Below are positions 7,129 to 15,589 of a stretch of DNA of 64,000 nt, piece by piece. Position numbers and translations under genes: made by a program. The first letter of the stretch is position 1. Each line of letters starts with the position of its first letter. The stretch covers positions 62,001-126,000 of the forward strand of contig NZ_PQHZ01000006.1 of assembly GCF_003385185.1 (NCBI RefSeq), read 5' to 3'. This DNA comes from Amycolatopsis palatopharyngis (GTDB lineage: Bacteria > Actinomycetota > Actinomycetes > Mycobacteriales > Pseudonocardiaceae). The notes beneath the pieces were generated by a model that was given only the letters and a program-made list of their open reading frames with translations, was not told where the DNA came from and did no database searches.

Positions 7129-7851
7129 TCACGGCGCGTGCAGCGGCTCCAGCAATGCTCGCTCGCCAACGATGCCCGCGCGGTGCGGGCGTCCCCACAA
7201 AGCCCGGTAGAGCTGGTCGGCGACGCCGGTGATGCTCAGGTCCGGTTCGAACGGCTGCTCGGGGTCGGCGGAGCGCAGCGGGGTGCCCGGTTCGAGGCGC
7301 AGCGACCACAGCCGGTCGACGTCGGTGGCGTGCACGAGCACCGACCCCTCGAACTGATGCTCGGTCCGTCTGCTCGGCAGGAGCATCGTCAGGAACTCGT
7401 CGACACCATCAGCGGCGAAGGTGGGCTCGAACGTCACCATGCCGATGCCGCCCCTGCCCGCGATGATCGCGTCCACACGGTGCACCGCCGCCTCGTGCGC
7501 CTGCCGCCGGGCCATCGAACCGACGGTGGGCGGGTACTCGCCGAAGGGCAGCCAAGCAGGTGCGTCCGGATCGTCGCCGAGTTCGTCGACGAGCGCCCCG
7601 CGTTGTTCGTCCCACCAGGCCAGCAGCGCGTCCCAGTCCTGGGGTGGGTCACCGGCGACGGCGCGTTCACCGCTCGGGTCGGCCAGGCTCGCACGTGCCC
7701 ACGACTGCACCCTGGCGACGTGCCGGACGAGCCGGTGCACAGTCCAGTCCGGACACGTCGATACCGGCGCGTCCGGCCCGGCCGCGGTCGCCGCGGCCCG
7801 CAGCCCGTCGCTGTGGTCGGTCAGCGCGGTCAGAATGTCGGCGTGCTGCAC
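7129..7851 (-). CDS. Maleylpyruvate isomerase/mycothiol-dependent (DinB-like) enzyme
   Basis: 240 residues of the MDMPI family: helical bundle metal-binding domain with CPDWTVHRLVRHVARV, a second His in RQAHEAAVHRVDA (three His together form the metal site), and a small C-terminal domain. Family members use mycothiol as cofactor, consistent with mshA in this window; substrate unknown. The GTG at 7851 has TACAGT six bases upstream on its strand. Its first 185 bases overlap the 3' end of the dedA-like gene in another frame, which is unusually long. Confidence 0.8.
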   Translation of the reverse strand: MQHADILTALTDHSDGLRAAATAAGPDAPVSTCPDWTVHRLVRHVARVQSWARASLADPSGERAVAGDPPQDWDALLAWWDEQRGALVDELGDDPDAPAWLPFGEYPPTVGSMARRQAHEAAVHRVDAIIAGRGGIGMVTFEPTFAADGVDEFLTMLLPSRRTEHQFEGSVLVHATDVDRLWSLRLEPGTPLRSADPEQPFEPDLSITGVADQLYRALWGRPHRAGIVGERALLEPLHAP

Positions 7852-8452
7852 GAGCCGACTGTATCCGCCTGCCAGCCTCGATACCCGCGACGGTGAGCAG
7901 CCCGAGCACGAAAGCAAGCAGCAGTCCCTTCACCGGTTCACCGGTGAACCCCACGCCTCCGGCGAACCCGATCGCGACGCTGTAGGTCGCCCAGATGCTC
8001 ACGCCGATGGCGTCCAGCGCGGCGAACCGGGCGAACGGGAACCGCAGGCTCCCGGTGGCCAGCGCGGAGGCCACCCGCCCGCCAGGCAGGTAGCGCCCGG
8101 CGATGACCAGCGTCGGAGCGTGTCGTTGCACCTTCGCGCTGGCCCACTCGTAGCGTTCCCGGCCACGCTCACCCCGCTGCAACCGCCGCAGCGCCCGTGG
8201 TCCGGCCGCCCGCCCGAGCCCGTAGCCGAGGCAATCTCCCGCGAACGCACCCGTCGCGGCGACCAGGACGAGCATGGCGAGCCCCGCCGGATCGGGACCG
8301 AGCAGAACGGCAACGGTGATCACTGTCGTCTCGCTCGGCATGAACGGCAGCAGTGCGTCCAGGCCGGACACCACGAAGACGATGAGCCACAACCACGGGG
8401 AGTCCAGTGCACCCTGCAACGTCGTGGTCAGCTGGTGCAACAGGTCAAACAC
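7667..8452 (-). CDS. DedA family (VTT domain) membrane protein
   Basis: 261 residues. SNARE-associated/VTT domain with membrane segments at ~20-40, ~50-70, ~140-160 and ~172-190, the motif PFMPSETTVITVAVLLG (conserved Glu), and GRYLPGGRVASALATG with the conserved Arg. DedA proteins act in polyprenyl-phosphate or phospholipid recycling and membrane homeostasis. The domain ends near residue 195; the remaining ~65 residues are Arg-rich and read out of frame through the start of the downstream MDMPI gene, so the C-terminus may be spurious tail or a late frameshift. It starts 8 bases inside olsA, so olsB-olsA-dedA look co-transcribed. Confidence 0.8.
   Translation of the reverse strand: MFDLLHQLTTTLQGALDSPWLWLIVFVVSGLDALLPFMPSETTVITVAVLLGPDPAGLAMLVLVAATGAFAGDCLGYGLGRAAGPRALRRLQRGERGRERYEWASAKVQRHAPTLVIAGRYLPGGRVASALATGSLRFPFARFAALDAIGVSIWATYSVAIGFAGGVGFTGEPVKGLLLAFVLGLLTVAGIEAGRRIQSARAARRHSDRADRPQRRAAGRGDRGRAGRAGIDVSGLDCAPARPARRQGAVVGTCEPGRPER
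7858..7863 (-). promoter_or_regulatory. -10 box of leaderless MDMPI gene
   Basis: TACAGT on the minus strand, six bases before GTG 7851, inside the upstream dedA coding region. Confidence 0.5.
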
Positions 8453-9227
8453 GGGTCAGCCCGCCGCGATCTCCCGTCACCGCGCCCCTGGCCGCCTCGG
8501 CGAGCGCCCGCCGGTCGCCCACCGCGAGCAGCACGGGGTGCGCGTCGATCCGCAGCGTGAGTTCGCGAGCCGACGCCACCCTGTGCAGGCTCGCCGCCAG
8601 GGTGTCGTCGCCGACTAATGCCGCGATCGTGCTCGGCACCGCGCCCTCGCGGTAGGAGATCGTCAGTGGCCTGATCGGGGCGCCCGCGTCGAGTGCCGCC
8701 TGGAACGCAGCCCTGCGGAACTGCCCGCCCGGCGCCGAGCACCACGTGGTGCCCTCGGGGAACACCACCACCGAGCGGCCCGAGCGCAGCAGCGACGCGA
8801 GGCGAGCCACTCCGCCGGGAAGGGCGCGCAGTGCTTCGCGATCGAGGAAGATCGTGCCCGTTCGGGTGGCCATCGAACCGAACACCGGCCAGTCCGCGAC
8901 CTCGCGTTTGGCGAGGAACCCCACGGGTTCGACGGCCAGCAGCCCGACGATGTCCAGCCAGGAGATGTGGTTGGCGACGAGCAGTGTGCCGGTGGCGCCC
9001 GGCACACTCAGCCGGCGCTCCGGCGTTTCCAGGCCGACGTCGAGAGCGTCGAGTACCCGCCGGGCGTGCCCGCCCAGCTTCTCGCCGTGGGCCGAGGCAG
9101 GCGCGGCGGCAGCCAGCGCCCCCACCAGCCGCCCCCAGCGTTTCACGGTCTTCAGTCTGCTGACCGGAGGTCGAGAACGGGTGACGCATCGGGGGGTACA
9201 GGGTGAACAGACCGCATAGGGATTCAT
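8445..9227 (-). CDS. olsA: Lyso-ornithine lipid / 1-acyl-glycerol-type acyltransferase
   Basis: 260 residues, PlsC-type acyltransferase with ANHISWLD (HX4D catalytic motif, about residue 110), TIFLDR, and FPEGTTW. In tandem with an OlsB-type enzyme it most likely adds the second acyl chain to lyso-ornithine lipid (OlsA role); a general lysophosphatidate acyltransferase is the alternative. ATG at 9227 overlaps the olsB stop as ATGA, giving translational coupling and supporting this start over the much longer open frame. Membrane-associated. Confidence 0.75.
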   Translation of the reverse strand: MNPYAVCSPCTPRCVTRSRPPVSRLKTVKRWGRLVGALAAAAPASAHGEKLGGHARRVLDALDVGLETPERRLSVPGATGTLLVANHISWLDIVGLLAVEPVGFLAKREVADWPVFGSMATRTGTIFLDREALRALPGGVARLASLLRSGRSVVVFPEGTTWCSAPGGQFRRAAFQAALDAGAPIRPLTISYREGAVPSTIAALVGDDTLAASLHRVASARELTLRIDAHPVLLAVGDRRALAEAARGAVTGDRGGLTRV

Positions 9228-9976
9228 CGTTCGTTGCCGAGGAAGTACCGCAGGTAGCGCTCGTCCATGCGATTGAGCTGCAGGAGTACGAAGAAGTCGG
9301 CCACACCGAACTCCGGGTCGTGCGCGGGCGGACCGCAGACCCAGGCGCCGAGGCGCAGGTAGCCACGTAGCAGCGGCGGCAGCATGGACTGGTTCGCCCC
9401 GCGCCGCTCTGGCACCGCGGGGACCCAGGGCCGGTGCGGGCGCACCCGCAGGTCCGGCGGCGAAAGGTGGCGGGCCTCGGTGAGCTGCCGGGCCGCCGAG
9501 GCGGCAGCCCCACCGTCGGTCAGCGGGACAGAGGCGCACCCGGCGAGGTACCTGTGCCCGGACAGCAGTGCGTAGCGGGCCAGTGCCGACCACATGAGGG
9601 TGATCACCGCGCCCGTGCGGTGGTCCGGATGCACGCACGAGCGGCCCGCTTCCAGCAGGGACGGCCGCAGGGGAGTCAGCGCGGACAGGTCGAACTCCGA
9701 CTCCGAGTAGAGGGCCTCGCCCCGCCCTGGCGGCAGCAGCCGGTAGGTGCCGACGATCTCCTGGGTGGGGAGGTACTCGATGATCAGGTGATCGCACCGG
9801 TCGTCGAACTCGTCTACGTCCAGGCCGGTCTCGCCGTGCACGGTCGCGCCGAGTTCGCCGGCGAACACTTCGTGCCGCAGGCGTTGAGCGGCGCGAACCC
9901 GCTCGGGTGTGGCCGCGATGGAAGTCGCGTATGTCGCGGTGGCGAGCGCCGCGGGTACCGTTGTTGCCGAGGACAT
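9224..9976 (-). CDS. olsB: L-ornithine N-alpha-acyltransferase-like GNAT protein
   Basis: 250 residues with the Acetyltransf_5 (hemolysin-like/OlsB) pattern: RLRHEVFAGELG, DDRCDHLIIEY, VGTYRLLPP, LEAGRSCVHPDHRTG and a C-terminal FGVADFFVLLQL. The family moves a 3-hydroxyacyl chain from ACP to the alpha-amine of ornithine, the first step of ornithine lipid synthesis. Next to olsA this forms the complete two-gene pathway for a phosphorus-free membrane lipid. ATG has a GGAGAG site. In many bacteria such lipids rise under phosphate limitation; senX3-regX3 is 11 kb away, but no Pho box was recognised here. Confidence 0.75.
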   Translation of the reverse strand: MSSATTVPAALATATYATSIAATPERVRAAQRLRHEVFAGELGATVHGETGLDVDEFDDRCDHLIIEYLPTQEIVGTYRLLPPGRGEALYSESEFDLSALTPLRPSLLEAGRSCVHPDHRTGAVITLMWSALARYALLSGHRYLAGCASVPLTDGGAAASAARQLTEARHLSPPDLRVRPHRPWVPAVPERRGANQSMLPPLLRGYLRLGAWVCGPPAHDPEFGVADFFVLLQLNRMDERYLRYFLGNER

Positions 9977-10158
9977 GGGTCTCTCCGTTCATCCGGAAAT
10001 GCTCCGCGCGGGCTCGTGATCAGCGAATGACGCGCGGGTGCTCGTGTTCTCCGGGGCCGCCGAGTTGCCGCTCGGCGGCCCCTTCTTGCACCGCTTGTGC
10101 CGATGCTGTCAGCCCGGCGTACTCGCAGGCCATGGCCTTTCGGCAATCTCCGGGAGAA

Positions 10159-10983
10159 CTAAGGGGTGTCCCCGACCGGGGTGTCCAGGGGGGACACGGT
10201 GTCCCAGGGCACGGTGAGTTCGCCGAGCCGCCACCGGCTACGCCTGCCGATCACCGGCCAGCCGCGTTCGGCCAGCAGCCGCACGGCCTCCACCCAGCGG
10301 GCACGGGGGCCGAACGGGCTCAGCGGGGCTGCCGCGGCCCAGCAGGCGTCCAGAGTGGACAGTAGAGCGTAGATGCGTTCGCCGCTCACGTTCCGGTGAA
10401 TCAATGCCTTGGGTAGGCGTTCGGCCACAGTGGACGGTCGTTCGAGCGCGGATGGGTTGCAGGACAACGTCAACGAGCGGGGACCATCATGAGTCACCGT
10501 GACCCAGGAACAGAGCCTGCCGATCTCGTTGCATGTTCCCTCCACGAGCAGGCCGCCTGGGGCGATCCGGTCCAGCATCGCCTGCCACGCGCCTGCGACC
10601 TCGCCCTCGTCGTACTGACGCAGCACGTTGAACGCGCGGACCAGAACCGGCGTCGTGCCGGCCAGTTCGAACCCACCACGCCGAAAGTCCAGCCAAGGCG
10701 GATCGGCGGCGGTCAGCGCTGTCGCGACGCGCACCGGGTCGATCTCCAGACCGAGCACGCGCACCTTCGGGTACACGGTGCGCAGCCTCCGTGCCAGCTC
10801 GACCGTCGTGACCGGGGACGCGCCGTACCCGAGGTCCACGACCAGCGGATCGGGTGCCGAACCGAGCAGGCGGGCGATCTCGGCGGACCCGGTGAGCCAG
10901 CGGTCCACCCGGCGCAGCCGGTTCGGGTTCGTGGTGCCGCGAGTCGGAACGCCGAGATGGGTTACCCGCGCTCGGCGAGCCAT
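10159..10983 (-). CDS. Class I SAM-dependent methyltransferase
   Basis: 274 residues. Rossmann-type SAM site VVDLGYGASPVTTVELARRL at ~50-68, acidic loop VLGLEIDP, then LVRAFNVLRQYDEGEV and LLVEGTCNEIGRL. The C-terminal part (NVSGERIYALLSTLDACW, ARWVEAVRLLAERGWPV) is a family-specific extension. The substrate is not predictable. ATG at 10983 lies 22 bases inside the upstream DUF2505 gene, so the two are co-transcribed and coupled. Confidence 0.75.
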   Translation of the reverse strand: MARRARVTHLGVPTRGTTNPNRLRRVDRWLTGSAEIARLLGSAPDPLVVDLGYGASPVTTVELARRLRTVYPKVRVLGLEIDPVRVATALTAADPPWLDFRRGGFELAGTTPVLVRAFNVLRQYDEGEVAGAWQAMLDRIAPGGLLVEGTCNEIGRLCSWVTVTHDGPRSLTLSCNPSALERPSTVAERLPKALIHRNVSGERIYALLSTLDACWAAAAPLSPFGPRARWVEAVRLLAERGWPVIGRRSRWRLGELTVPWDTVSPLDTPVGDTP

Positions 10984-11462
10984 TTCGCGGTGAACTCCGC
11001 TTCCCGCTCCAGCAGCTTCGTGACCTGCTCGCCGATCAGTCGTTCCAGCTTGCCGCCCACGAGCGGGATGCGGACCTTCACCTCGCCGGTACTGCGCAGT
11101 TCGGTGCCCGTGCCACCTACCCGCAGTTCGGTGCGGGCTTTGATCTCGCCCGGCACGCCCTCCACGGTGGCCTTCGCGGTTCCGGTCCAGCCCTCGCCGT
11201 CGCGGCGCCAGACCTGCTCCCTGTGCACGATCAGGTCACCCTTGTGGATCGTGCGGACAGCCTGCGGCAGCCGGTCGGCGCTGACGCCCTGCACCAGCGT
11301 GAACCGCACCCCGTCGCCGGTCTCGGAGTGCTCGTCGAGGCGTGCGTGCGCACCGCCGATCTCGGCGAGGCGGGCACGTAACGCGCCTTCGTCGGACTGC
11401 GCGAGGTACACGTCTGCGACGCCCTCGCGGAACTCCGCCCGGTGCTCGATTCGGGATGCCAT
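10962..11462 (-). CDS. DUF2505 domain protein (Rv0481c-like)
   Basis: 166 residues matching DUF2505, a START/SRPBCC-like fold of unknown function found in actinobacteria: MASRIEHRAEFREGVADVYLA start, LVQGVSADRLPQAVR centre, and a VRIPLVGGKLERLIGEQV segment near the end that is highly typical. ATG at 11462 is chosen over a frame starting at 11519 because TACTGT sits 8 bases upstream and the family starts at MASR. It is divergent from murB, as Rv0481c is from Rv0482. Confidence 0.85.
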   Translation of the reverse strand: MASRIEHRAEFREGVADVYLAQSDEGALRARLAEIGGAHARLDEHSETGDGVRFTLVQGVSADRLPQAVRTIHKGDLIVHREQVWRRDGEGWTGTAKATVEGVPGEIKARTELRVGGTGTELRSTGEVKVRIPLVGGKLERLIGEQVTKLLEREAEFTAKWLAERG

Positions 11463-11470
11463 GACCGCAG

Positions 11471-11476
11471 ACAGTA
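11471..11476 (-). promoter_or_regulatory. -10 box of leaderless DUF2505 gene
   Basis: TACTGT on the minus strand, 8 bases before ATG 11462. Confidence 0.5.
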
Positions 11477-11549
11477 CTTGACGGGAAACGTCTCTATGGG
11501 TCGTCTGTTCCTGATGCATAGTGCGGTCCGGTCGCCATCTCCGCTGAAG

Positions 11550-11555
11550 TACCGT
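11550..11555 (+). promoter_or_regulatory. -10 box of leaderless murB
   Basis: TACCGT 8 bases before GTG 11564. Confidence 0.5.
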
Positions 11556-11563
11556 TCGGGAAT

Positions 11564-12640
11564 GTGAGCACTGTCGAAACGGGCACCGAGGTGACCCTCG
11601 CGAGCTACACCACCCTGCGTCTCGGCGGCCCGGCGAAGGCGTTCGCCGTCGTGGACAACGTCGAGGACCTGGTGGACACCGTGTACGCGGCCGACCGGGC
11701 GGGTGAGCGGCTGTTGCTGCTCGGCGGCGGATCGAACCTGGTGGTCGCCGACGCCGGATTCGACGGCACCGTGCTCAGGATCGCCACCAGTGGCTGGACC
11801 GTGGAGCGGGAGCAGGCCGGTGAGCTGCTGGTCGAGGTGGCGGCGGGGGAGAACTGGGACTCATTCGTGGCCGCGATGGTCGAGCAGGGCATCGGGGGAG
11901 TGGAATGCCTTTCCGGCATTCCCGGTTCGGTCGGGGCGACACCGATCCAGAACGTCGGCGCGTACGGCTGCGAGATCAGTGACGTCGTGGAGTCGGTGCG
12001 CTGCTATGACCGCGCCACCGGCGCCACTTACCCGATGACCGCGGCCGACCTCGGCTTCGCCTACCGGACCAGCGTGCTGAAGGGCACCGACGCCGGTGTG
12101 GTGCTGAGCGTGCGGTTCCGGCTGCGGGCCGACGGGCTGTCCCAGCCGATCCGCTACGCCGAGCTGGCGCGGACGCTGGATGTCGAGGTGGGCGCGCGGG
12201 TACCGGCGGCCGAGGCACGCGCGGCCGTACTCGGGTTGCGCGCGGGCAAGGGCATGGTGCTCGATGCGGCCGATCACGACACGTGGAGTGCGGGCTCGTT
12301 CTTCACCAACCCCATCATCGGTGAGCCCGAGGTGGCCGGGGTGCTGGCGCGGATCGGCGAGGTCGTCGGCGCCGATGTCGCCGTGCCGCAGTACCCGGCC
12401 GACGGCGGGGTCAAGCTTTCCGCGGCGTGGCTGATCGAGCGCGCCGGGTTCGTCAAGGGACATCAGGGGCCCGGCGGGCGGGTGTCGCTGTCGCACAAAC
12501 ACACCCTCGCCCTGACCAACCGGGGGACGGCCGCCACCGCCGACCTGCTGGCGCTGGCCCGTGAGGTCCGCGACGGCGTCCGGACCCGCTTCGGCGTCGA
12601 ACTGCACCCCGAGCCACTGCTGATCGATTGCGCGCTGTAA
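11564..12640 (+). CDS. murB: UDP-N-acetylenolpyruvoylglucosamine reductase
   Basis: 358 residues; NADPH-dependent second step of UDP-MurNAc synthesis for peptidoglycan, cytoplasmic. FAD-binding domain with LLGGGSNLVVAD and SGIPGSVGATPIQNVGAYG (~residues 112-130); catalytic Ser in AGSFFTNP; conserved Glu in LHPEPLLI at the C-terminus. Type I length and layout. GTG start, leaderless-type promoter shared as a divergent region with DUF2505. A 30-bp-period palindrome pair follows the stop. Confidence 0.95.
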   Translation: MSTVETGTEVTLASYTTLRLGGPAKAFAVVDNVEDLVDTVYAADRAGERLLLLGGGSNLVVADAGFDGTVLRIATSGWTVEREQAGELLVEVAAGENWDSFVAAMVEQGIGGVECLSGIPGSVGATPIQNVGAYGCEISDVVESVRCYDRATGATYPMTAADLGFAYRTSVLKGTDAGVVLSVRFRLRADGLSQPIRYAELARTLDVEVGARVPAAEARAAVLGLRAGKGMVLDAADHDTWSAGSFFTNPIIGEPEVAGVLARIGEVVGADVAVPQYPADGGVKLSAAWLIERAGFVKGHQGPGGRVSLSHKHTLALTNRGTAATADLLALAREVRDGVRTRFGVELHPEPLLIDCAL

Positions 12641-12663
12641 CCGTTCGGCGCGGGGTGGGGGTT

Positions 12664-12712
12664 CCCCAATGTGGCATTGGGGACGCTCAAGTTCCCGAAT
12701 GCCACATTGGGG
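12664..12712. repeat. CCCCAATG-type palindrome array, cluster A (2 units)
   Basis: Units CCCCAATGTGGCATTGGGG (12664) and CCCGAATGCCACATTGGGG (12694), start-to-start distance exactly 30. Lies between convergent murB and the SDR gene. Confidence 0.85.
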
Positions 12713-12745
12713 AACTCCCACCCACTCGCACTCGACGCCCGGTGA

Positions 12746-13477
12746 CTACTCCCGGTGTGCGCGGGTGCCGTTGTACTGGGCGCGGGGTTTGACCACGATC
12801 TCGTCCAGGTTCACGTGCGGCGGCCGGGTTGCCGCGAACGCGATCACCTCCGCGACGTCCTCCGCGCTCAGCGGTCGCAGCCCTCGGTAGACACCCTCGG
12901 CGCGCTCGGCGTCGCCCTCGAACCGGTTCAGCGAGAACTCCGTCTCCACCATGCCGGGAACGATCTCGGTGAACCGGATCGGCTGGCCGAGGTGCTCCGA
13001 GCGCAGCGTCCGGTGGAGCGCCGACTGGGCGTGCTTGGCCGAGGTGTAGCCCGCACCACCGTCGTAGACCTCGTGCCCCGCGACCGAGGTCACGGTCAGC
13101 ACGTGCCCGTCGCCGGAGTCGACCAGTTTCGGCAGCAGCGCCTTCGTCAGCCGCAAGGTGCCCAGCACGTTGGTCTCCCACATCCAGCGCCAGTTGTCCT
13201 CGTCGGCGGCCTCGATGCGCTCCATCCCGCGCGCTCCACCCGCGTTGTTGACCAGAACGTCGCATTCTGAGATATAGCGCACAAACGACGCAACCGATTC
13301 GGGGTCGGTGACGTCCAGTACGTGGGCCGTCCCGGACAGCTCATCGGCCAGTGGGGTGAGGCGGTCGAGCCGCCGGGCACCCAGAACGACGTGGAAGTTC
13401 GCCGCGGCGAGCGCCCTGGCGGTGGCGGCACCGATACCAGCGCTGGCCCCGGTGATCACAGCGGTTCGCTTGCTCAT
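12746..13477 (-). CDS. Short-chain dehydrogenase/reductase (Rv0484c-like)
   Basis: 243 residues, classical SDR: TGASAGIGAAT cofactor loop at ~9-19, LGARRLDRL (Arg after the second strand suggests NADP(H)), NNAGG, and catalytic YTSAK preceded by the SVAG serine. Related to YdfG-type serine/3-hydroxy acid dehydrogenases; substrate unknown. Convergent with murB and divergent from the L,D-transpeptidase gene; the same three-gene neighbourhood is found in M. tuberculosis (Rv0482-Rv0484c). Confidence 0.88.
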   Translation of the reverse strand: MSKRTAVITGASAGIGAATARALAAANFHVVLGARRLDRLTPLADELSGTAHVLDVTDPESVASFVRYISECDVLVNNAGGARGMERIEAADEDNWRWMWETNVLGTLRLTKALLPKLVDSGDGHVLTVTSVAGHEVYDGGAGYTSAKHAQSALHRTLRSEHLGQPIRFTEIVPGMVETEFSLNRFEGDAERAEGVYRGLRPLSAEDVAEVIAFAATRPPHVNLDEIVVKPRAQYNGTRAHRE

Positions 13478-13570
13478 GACTGCATGTTGCCAGTCCCCGT
13501 GGCGACGTAACGTCGGACGGTGGCCCGCGGTTAAGCAGACAGCGGCTCTAGCGGGCGGTGCGATGGGAGG

Positions 13571-14737
13571 ATGACGGTGATCGAACGGCGGACGATGTTC
13601 AAGGCCGCGATCGCGGCAGGTGGCGCGGTCGTGCTGACCGCGTGTTCCGGTGACGGGCAGAGCCCGGAAACCCAGCCGCCTCCCGTCGAGACCCCGCCGG
13701 AGGCCACGATCACCGCCGAGCCCGCGCCCAAGGCGAAGGAGGTCTCGGTCACCGAGCCGGTGCAGGTCACGGTGACCAAGGGCACGCTGACCGCGGTCGC
13801 GCTGACCAACAGCGAAGGCACCGCGGTCAAGGGTGAACTGGACTCGGCGAAGACCACCTGGACCAGTTCAGAGCCACTTGGCTACGGAAAGACCTACACC
13901 TACACGGCCACCGCGAGTGGTGCGGACGGCAAGAACGCCGAGTTCACCGGCAGCTTCGACACGGTCAAGCCGGCCAAGGTGATCAGGGCGACGCTCAACC
14001 CGATCGACGACGCCGTGGTCGGTGTTGGCATGCCGATCAGCGTGAAGTTCGATGAGGCCGTCACGGACCGGGCGGCTGCGCAGAAGGCGCTGAAGGTGTC
14101 GACCTCCACGGAGGTCGAGGGTGCCTGGGCGTGGCTGTCGGACCGTCAGGTCGACTGGCGACCCAAGGAGTACTGGCCGGCCAACACCGAGGTCGATGTC
14201 GCAGCGAACCTCTACGGGGTGCACTACGGCGGCGGCAGGTACGGCAAGGCCGACGTGACCACGAAGTTCACCATCGGGCGCAATCAGGTGGTCAAGATCC
14301 ACACCCCGGACCACGAGATGCGGGTCTACCGCGACGGTGCGCAGTACAAGAGCTACCCGTGCAGCAACGGCAAGGACGCCGACCCAAACCTGAACACGCC
14401 GAACGGCACGGTCATCGTGATGACCAGGGAACCGACCTCGATCTTCGACAACGAGCGGTACGGCTACACCGATCTGAAGAAGAAGTGGTGCTGCCGGATC
14501 TCCAACCACGGTGAGTACATCCACGAGAACGAGGAGAACCGGGCCAATATCGGCAAACGCAACACCTCGCACGGCTGCGTAAACCTGTTCGAGGCCGACG
14601 CGAAGGACTACTTCGACTCCGCGCTGATCGGCGACCCGGTGGAGGTCACCGGCTCGAAGGTGAAGTTCCCGACGATCTCGGACGTGATGGACTGGTTACT
14701 CGACTGGTCCACCTGGCAGTCGAAGTCGGCGCTGTGA
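13571..14737 (+). CDS. L,D-transpeptidase lipoprotein (LprQ/LdtMt5-like)
   Basis: 388 residues. Signal peptide with twin Arg (ERRTMFKAAIAAGG) and lipobox LTAC, giving a lipid-anchored extracytoplasmic protein; a Pro/Glu-rich linker; two Ig-like domains (~residues 50-245); and a YkuD catalytic domain ending in SHGCVNL, catalytic Cys about residue 336. It makes 3->3 cross-links in peptidoglycan. ATG 13571 abuts GGGAGG, so GTG 13577 (spacing 6) may be the true start. Coupled (GTGA) to the next gene. One TTA codon near the end. Confidence 0.93.
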   Translation: MTVIERRTMFKAAIAAGGAVVLTACSGDGQSPETQPPPVETPPEATITAEPAPKAKEVSVTEPVQVTVTKGTLTAVALTNSEGTAVKGELDSAKTTWTSSEPLGYGKTYTYTATASGADGKNAEFTGSFDTVKPAKVIRATLNPIDDAVVGVGMPISVKFDEAVTDRAAAQKALKVSTSTEVEGAWAWLSDRQVDWRPKEYWPANTEVDVAANLYGVHYGGGRYGKADVTTKFTIGRNQVVKIHTPDHEMRVYRDGAQYKSYPCSNGKDADPNLNTPNGTVIVMTREPTSIFDNERYGYTDLKKKWCCRISNHGEYIHENEENRANIGKRNTSHGCVNLFEADAKDYFDSALIGDPVEVTGSKVKFPTISDVMDWLLDWSTWQSKSAL

Positions 14738-15570
14738 ACGCCGTGGAGCACGCCGAGGTCGTCGGCGCTGACGGTGTCCGGATCGGGTTGCGGATCGCCG
14801 GTGAGCCGCACCTGCCGCCGATAGTGCTCGTGCACGGCTGGGCGCAGTCCGCGCGCGCCTGGTCGCTGCAGCTCACCGATCCGGAGCTGACCAGCGGATT
14901 CCGGCTGATCGCGATGGACCTGCGCGGGCATGGCAACTCCGGTGTCCCGGCCGAGGGGTATGACGACCCCGCGGTTTGGGCGGGGGACCTGGCCGCCGTG
15001 CTCGAGTTCGCAGGCGCACCCGCGGTCGTCGCCGGCTGGTCCTACGGCGGTTTGGTGATCACCGACTACGTGCGTGAGCACGGAACCGCACGGCTGGGCG
15101 CGATCGTGCTCGTCGGGGCGATCACCGAGATCGGCAGGGGCCGCTCCGGCGGTCAGGTCGGTTCCGCGATGCGCGCCGCGCTGCCCGCCGCGCTGTCCGA
15201 GGACGCGGATGTCGCCCTGCCCGCGTTGGTCGGTCTCAACGAGGGCATGTCCGGTTCCCCGGTTCGCGGCGAACTCGCACAGGCGCTGCTCGGCGCGACG
15301 TTGTCGGTGCCGCCCGCGGTGCGCGCAGCGCTGTTCCGGCGCACGGTCGACAGCGCCGAGGTGCTGGCCGGGGTCGACGTACCCACCCTCGTCGTGCACG
15401 GCACGGAGGATCTCGTGGTGGATCCGGCTGCGGGCGAATTCGCCGCAGGGAAGATTCCGGGGGCCACTCGACGTTGGATCCAAGGTGTAGGCCATCTGCC
15501 GTTCATCGAGGCGGCGGAGGAGTTCAACGCTGCCCTGCGGCGGTTCGCCGAAGAGCGGTCGGCACCTTGA
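14734..15570 (+). CDS. Alpha/beta hydrolase
   Basis: 278 residues. Oxyanion region VLVHGWAQS, nucleophile elbow GWSYGG (Ser about residue 98), acid in VHGTEDLVVD and His in GVGHLPF form a complete triad. No signal peptide. Resembles non-heme haloperoxidase/esterase-type hydrolases; substrate unknown. The GTG start overlaps the L,D-transpeptidase stop by four bases. Confidence 0.85.
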   Translation: MNAVEHAEVVGADGVRIGLRIAGEPHLPPIVLVHGWAQSARAWSLQLTDPELTSGFRLIAMDLRGHGNSGVPAEGYDDPAVWAGDLAAVLEFAGAPAVVAGWSYGGLVITDYVREHGTARLGAIVLVGAITEIGRGRSGGQVGSAMRAALPAALSEDADVALPALVGLNEGMSGSPVRGELAQALLGATLSVPPAVRAALFRRTVDSAEVLAGVDVPTLVVHGTEDLVVDPAAGEFAAGKIPGATRRWIQGVGHLPFIEAAEEFNAALRRFAEERSAP

Positions 15571-15589
15571 CCGAGGAGTGAACAGGTAG

